Source: Deltaproteobacteria bacterium (GTDB taxonomy: Bacteria; Desulfobacterota; SM23-61). From it: DNA of 6,838 nt. The notes under the pieces are model-generated. The model made no database searches and was not told the DNA's origin. It worked only from the letters and a program-made list of their open reading frames with translations. The translations under genes were made by a program, and so were the position numbers. The stretch spans positions 1 through 6,838 of the forward strand of contig JAOUFX010000154.1 in the NCBI GenBank assembly GCA_029857975.1. The letters run 5' to 3'. Positions within the stretch are counted from its first letter, which is position 1. Each line of letters begins with the position of its first letter. Positions 5,369 through 6,838 of the stretch are shown here, piece after piece.

Positions 5369-5511
5369 GAGACCTTTGAGAAACCCACTTTCGGTCATTG
5401 CGAGGCGCATGTGCGCCGTGGCAATCTCTTTAATAATCAATGTTTTATGAGATTGCTTCGTCGGCCCCAGGCCTCCTCGCAATGACAAATAGGACGTTGT
5501 GCAAAGGTCTC
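5369..5511. mobile_element. Nested palindromic, MITE-like element (143 bp) between convergent genes
   Basis: Three nested perfect inverted repeats share one axis: GAGACCTTTG (5369-5378) with CAAAGGTCTC (5502-5511); GTCATTGCGAGG (5394-5405) with CCTCGCAATGAC (5475-5486); and GCAATCTC (5421-5428) with GAGATTGC (5449-5456). The outer pair is separated from the middle pair by exactly 15 bases on each side. Small side hairpins lie between arms (GGCGC-ATGT-GCGCC at 5404-5417, GGCC...GGCC near 5463-5473). It encodes no protein. GTCATTGCGAGG-type elements are, as I recall, dispersed in many proteobacterial genomes, and the outer arms resemble transposase-recognised ends. Flanks CTTGA (5364-5368) and CTTAA (5512-5516) match at four of five bases, which is too weak to call a target duplication. 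Transcribed from either side it would fold strongly and may protect or end both convergent messages. Mobility is inferred. Confidence 0.6.
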
Positions 5512-5512
5512 C

Positions 5513-6553
5513 TTAAAGCAAGAAGACAATTTTAATGGCCTTCTTTTGCTCGGCCAGACTGCAGGCCTGGTTAATATCGGCCAAGGCGAAAGTATGACTG
5601 ATGACCGGCTTTATCTTAATCCGACCGTGAGTATACAAGTCCAGGGCCAATAAGTAGTCGGCCCAGGCAAAACCCTGCAACCCCTTAATTCGTTTTTCAT
5701 CTCGCACCACATTCCATGGCTTAAAGCTGACGGCCTGCCCTAAAAAACCGCTCCCGCCCATTAAAAATAGATTTCCGGCACCGGTCATTTCTATCCCTTG
5801 AGTAACGGCATTGACTCTTCCTGTAGCCTCGATGACCAGGTCAGCCCCTTTTCCCTTGGTCAATTCATCTATTCTTGGAACCGGGTCGATAATATCCCCT
5901 TTTATAATTTCACTCGCCCCTAATTTTTTTGCCAGTTCTAATCGTTCTTCATCTACACTTAACCCGACCATTACTACCTGACTCGGTCCTGAAGCCAGCG
6001 CGGCCTGTAAAATGAATAGGCCGAATGGTCCGGGTCCCAAAATCACAATAAAACTACCGGGCTTTATATCGTTGGTCCTGAACGCACGAACGGCAGTCGT
6101 GATAGGCTCTAATACCGCAGCCTCTTCCGATGGAATACCATCCGGCACTTTGAAAAGGATATCTTCCGAGACGGAAACATATTCCGCAAAACAACCCGCG
6201 GTATCAATTCCCACATGATCCCAGGCATGACATCTATTATACATACCCGTTTGGCAAACGTAACACTTGCCGCATCCTTTGATGGCACTGGTGATGACTC
6301 GATCTCCGATATTAATTTTTCTTACCTGAGAGCCTAACTCAACTACTTCTCCGCAAAACTCGTGCCCGGGAATTAAAGGGACTTTAACCTCACCGTGCCT
6401 TCCCATGAAGGTATTGTTTCTGATCGCTATATCCGTCCCGCAAAGGCCTGCTGCCTCGACCTTCATTAAGGCTTCGTCGGGTTTTGGTCTGGGAATCTCC
6501 ACTTCTTGAACGACAAACTCCGGCCTCTGATCGATTTTAATCACTGCCTTCAT
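5513..6553 (-). CDS. Zinc-dependent alcohol/polyol dehydrogenase, MDR family (threonine/sorbitol dehydrogenase-like)
   Basis: This enzyme oxidises a secondary or primary alcohol, or reduces the ketone, using a nicotinamide cofactor and catalytic zinc. The 346-residue length is typical. The N-terminal GroES-like domain carries the catalytic zinc ligands Cys38 (GLCGTD), His64-Glu65 (PGHEFCG) and Glu149 (LEP). Cys94, Cys97, Cys100 and Cys108 form the structural zinc lobe. GDRV (83-86) is the usual turn. The Rossmann domain has the nucleotide loop GPGPFG (173-178), then RLELAKKLGA (204-213) and KGADLVIEATG (235-245). At the end of the second strand the sequence is VGLSVDEE, with no acidic residue where classical NAD enzymes have Asp, so cofactor choice is unclear. 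AGGAGG (6564-6569) lies 10 bases before the ATG. It sits 33 bases downstream of the methyltransferase gene on the same strand, a probable operon. The substrate is unknown; threonine, sorbitol-type polyols or hydroxy compounds are possible. Confidence 0.93.
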   Translation of the reverse strand: MKAVIKIDQRPEFVVQEVEIPRPKPDEALMKVEAAGLCGTDIAIRNNTFMGRHGEVKVPLIPGHEFCGEVVELGSQVRKINIGDRVITSAIKGCGKCYVCQTGMYNRCHAWDHVGIDTAGCFAEYVSVSEDILFKVPDGIPSEEAAVLEPITTAVRAFRTNDIKPGSFIVILGPGPFGLFILQAALASGPSQVVMVGLSVDEERLELAKKLGASEIIKGDIIDPVPRIDELTKGKGADLVIEATGRVNAVTQGIEMTGAGNLFLMGGSGFLGQAVSFKPWNVVRDEKRIKGLQGFAWADYLLALDLYTHGRIKIKPVISHTFALADINQACSLAEQKKAIKIVFLL

Positions 6554-6586
6554 TTTGGGTATTCCTCCTGTGGATTTTTGTTTCCT

Positions 6587-6838
6587 TCAATCCTCCGGGC
6601 TTCCGCAATACCCCTCCTCTGCCACTTCCACAATGGCCCGCAGGTTACGCAGGGGGGTTTGCAGAGGAACCGCACATTCCGGTCCGATGATATCCACGCC
6701 GGCTTCAATGCTGTAACGCACTTGTTTCCGCACATCCTCGGGCGTTCCCCGCAATAGCGTCGTAGCATTGTTGATATTCCCGACCAAAGACATCTCCCGG
6801 TTGATCACCCGCACGGCCTCCCGGGCGTCTACCTGCCA
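6587..6838 (-). CDS. C-terminal fragment of a uroporphyrinogen decarboxylase superfamily protein, MtaA/CmuA-like corrinoid methyltransferase
   Basis: The frame is open from the right edge; 83 residues remain before the TGA at 6587-6589, so most of the gene is outside the window. The visible part has VINREMSLVGNINNATTLLRGTP, with the strand-turn LVGNINN at residues 18-24 of the fragment. It continues with a helix EDVRKQVRYSIEAG and the motif DIIGPECAVPLQTPLRNLRAIVE. The Cys in GPECAVP (codon 6674-6676) corresponds to the last zinc ligand of the His-x-Cys...Cys site of MtaA/MtbA-type methylcobamide:CoM methyltransferases, where relatives have PGCGIAP followed by K/T-TP and N-L/I-x-A. True uroporphyrinogen decarboxylases (HemE) lack this zinc Cys. 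Such proteins move methyl groups between a corrinoid protein and a thiol or other acceptor. It lies upstream of, and probably in one operon with, the dehydrogenase. The fragment cannot show the acceptor or whether the first two zinc ligands are present. Confidence 0.82.
   Translation of the reverse strand, partial: WQVDAREAVRVINREMSLVGNINNATTLLRGTPEDVRKQVRYSIEAGVDIIGPECAVPLQTPLRNLRAIVEVAEEGYCGSPED

Noticed and set aside
4700..5488. A 262-codon open frame on the minus strand opposite the large permease gene, with His- and Asp-rich stretches.
   Set aside because: It is the complement of a well-supported DctM gene. The His runs arise from ATG- and GTG-rich codons (MVV repeats) on the other strand, and it has no ribosome site or family pattern.
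5364..5516. Target-site duplication CTTGA/CTTAA around the palindromic element.
   Set aside because: Only four of five bases match, and the right copy includes the dehydrogenase stop codon, so chance is a sufficient explanation.

Overview
The window reads as ordinary anaerobe metabolic chromosome, most likely from a Desulfobacterota (deltaproteobacterial) lineage. This is an inference from the mix of a keto/hydroxy-acid type TRAP transporter, a corrinoid-type methyltransferase of the uroporphyrinogen decarboxylase superfamily, a zinc-dependent dehydrogenase, and intergenic palindromic repeats with GTCATTGCGAGG ends. No rRNA, tRNA, CRISPR array, phage gene or complete insertion sequence is visible.

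Layout, left to right. Positions 1-387 (+) hold the C-terminal end of a membrane transporter, probably Nramp-like, closed by a strong intrinsic terminator (404-459). Two G/C-skewed imperfect hairpin repeats follow (468-585). A 222-residue protein of unknown function is at 600-1268 (+). Convergent to it is a stand-alone GyrI-like effector-binding protein (1346-1810, -). The 509-bp gap between that gene and the next carries back-to-back sigma70-type promoters (2019-2047 on -, 2089-2118 on +), short repeats and a possible leader ORF. The + promoter faces a three-gene TRAP operon: a periplasmic binding protein (2320-3381), a small DctQ-type membrane subunit (3489-4004) and a large DctM-type permease (4001-5326). 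A nested palindromic, MITE-like element (5369-5511) separates this operon from a convergent minus-strand pair: an MDR-family zinc dehydrogenase (5513-6553) and, upstream of it, the end of a MtaA/CmuA-like methyltransferase (6587-6838, cut by the window edge).

How the genes may work together. The TRAP system should import an organic acid using an ion gradient. The large subunit and binding protein look like the COG4663/4664/4665 branch, whose characterised members bind 2-oxo acids, lactate or aromatic acids. The dehydrogenase and methyltransferase form a likely second operon acting on a small alcohol/polyol-type or methylated compound. The convergent arrangement does not prove one pathway. The GyrI-like protein shares the divergent control region with the TRAP genes, so it may bind a related ligand, but it has no DNA-binding domain.

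I found no gene set that I would call a new system. The least explained signals are the control region at about 1920-2323, the nested element at 5369-5511, and the unknown protein at 600-1268.
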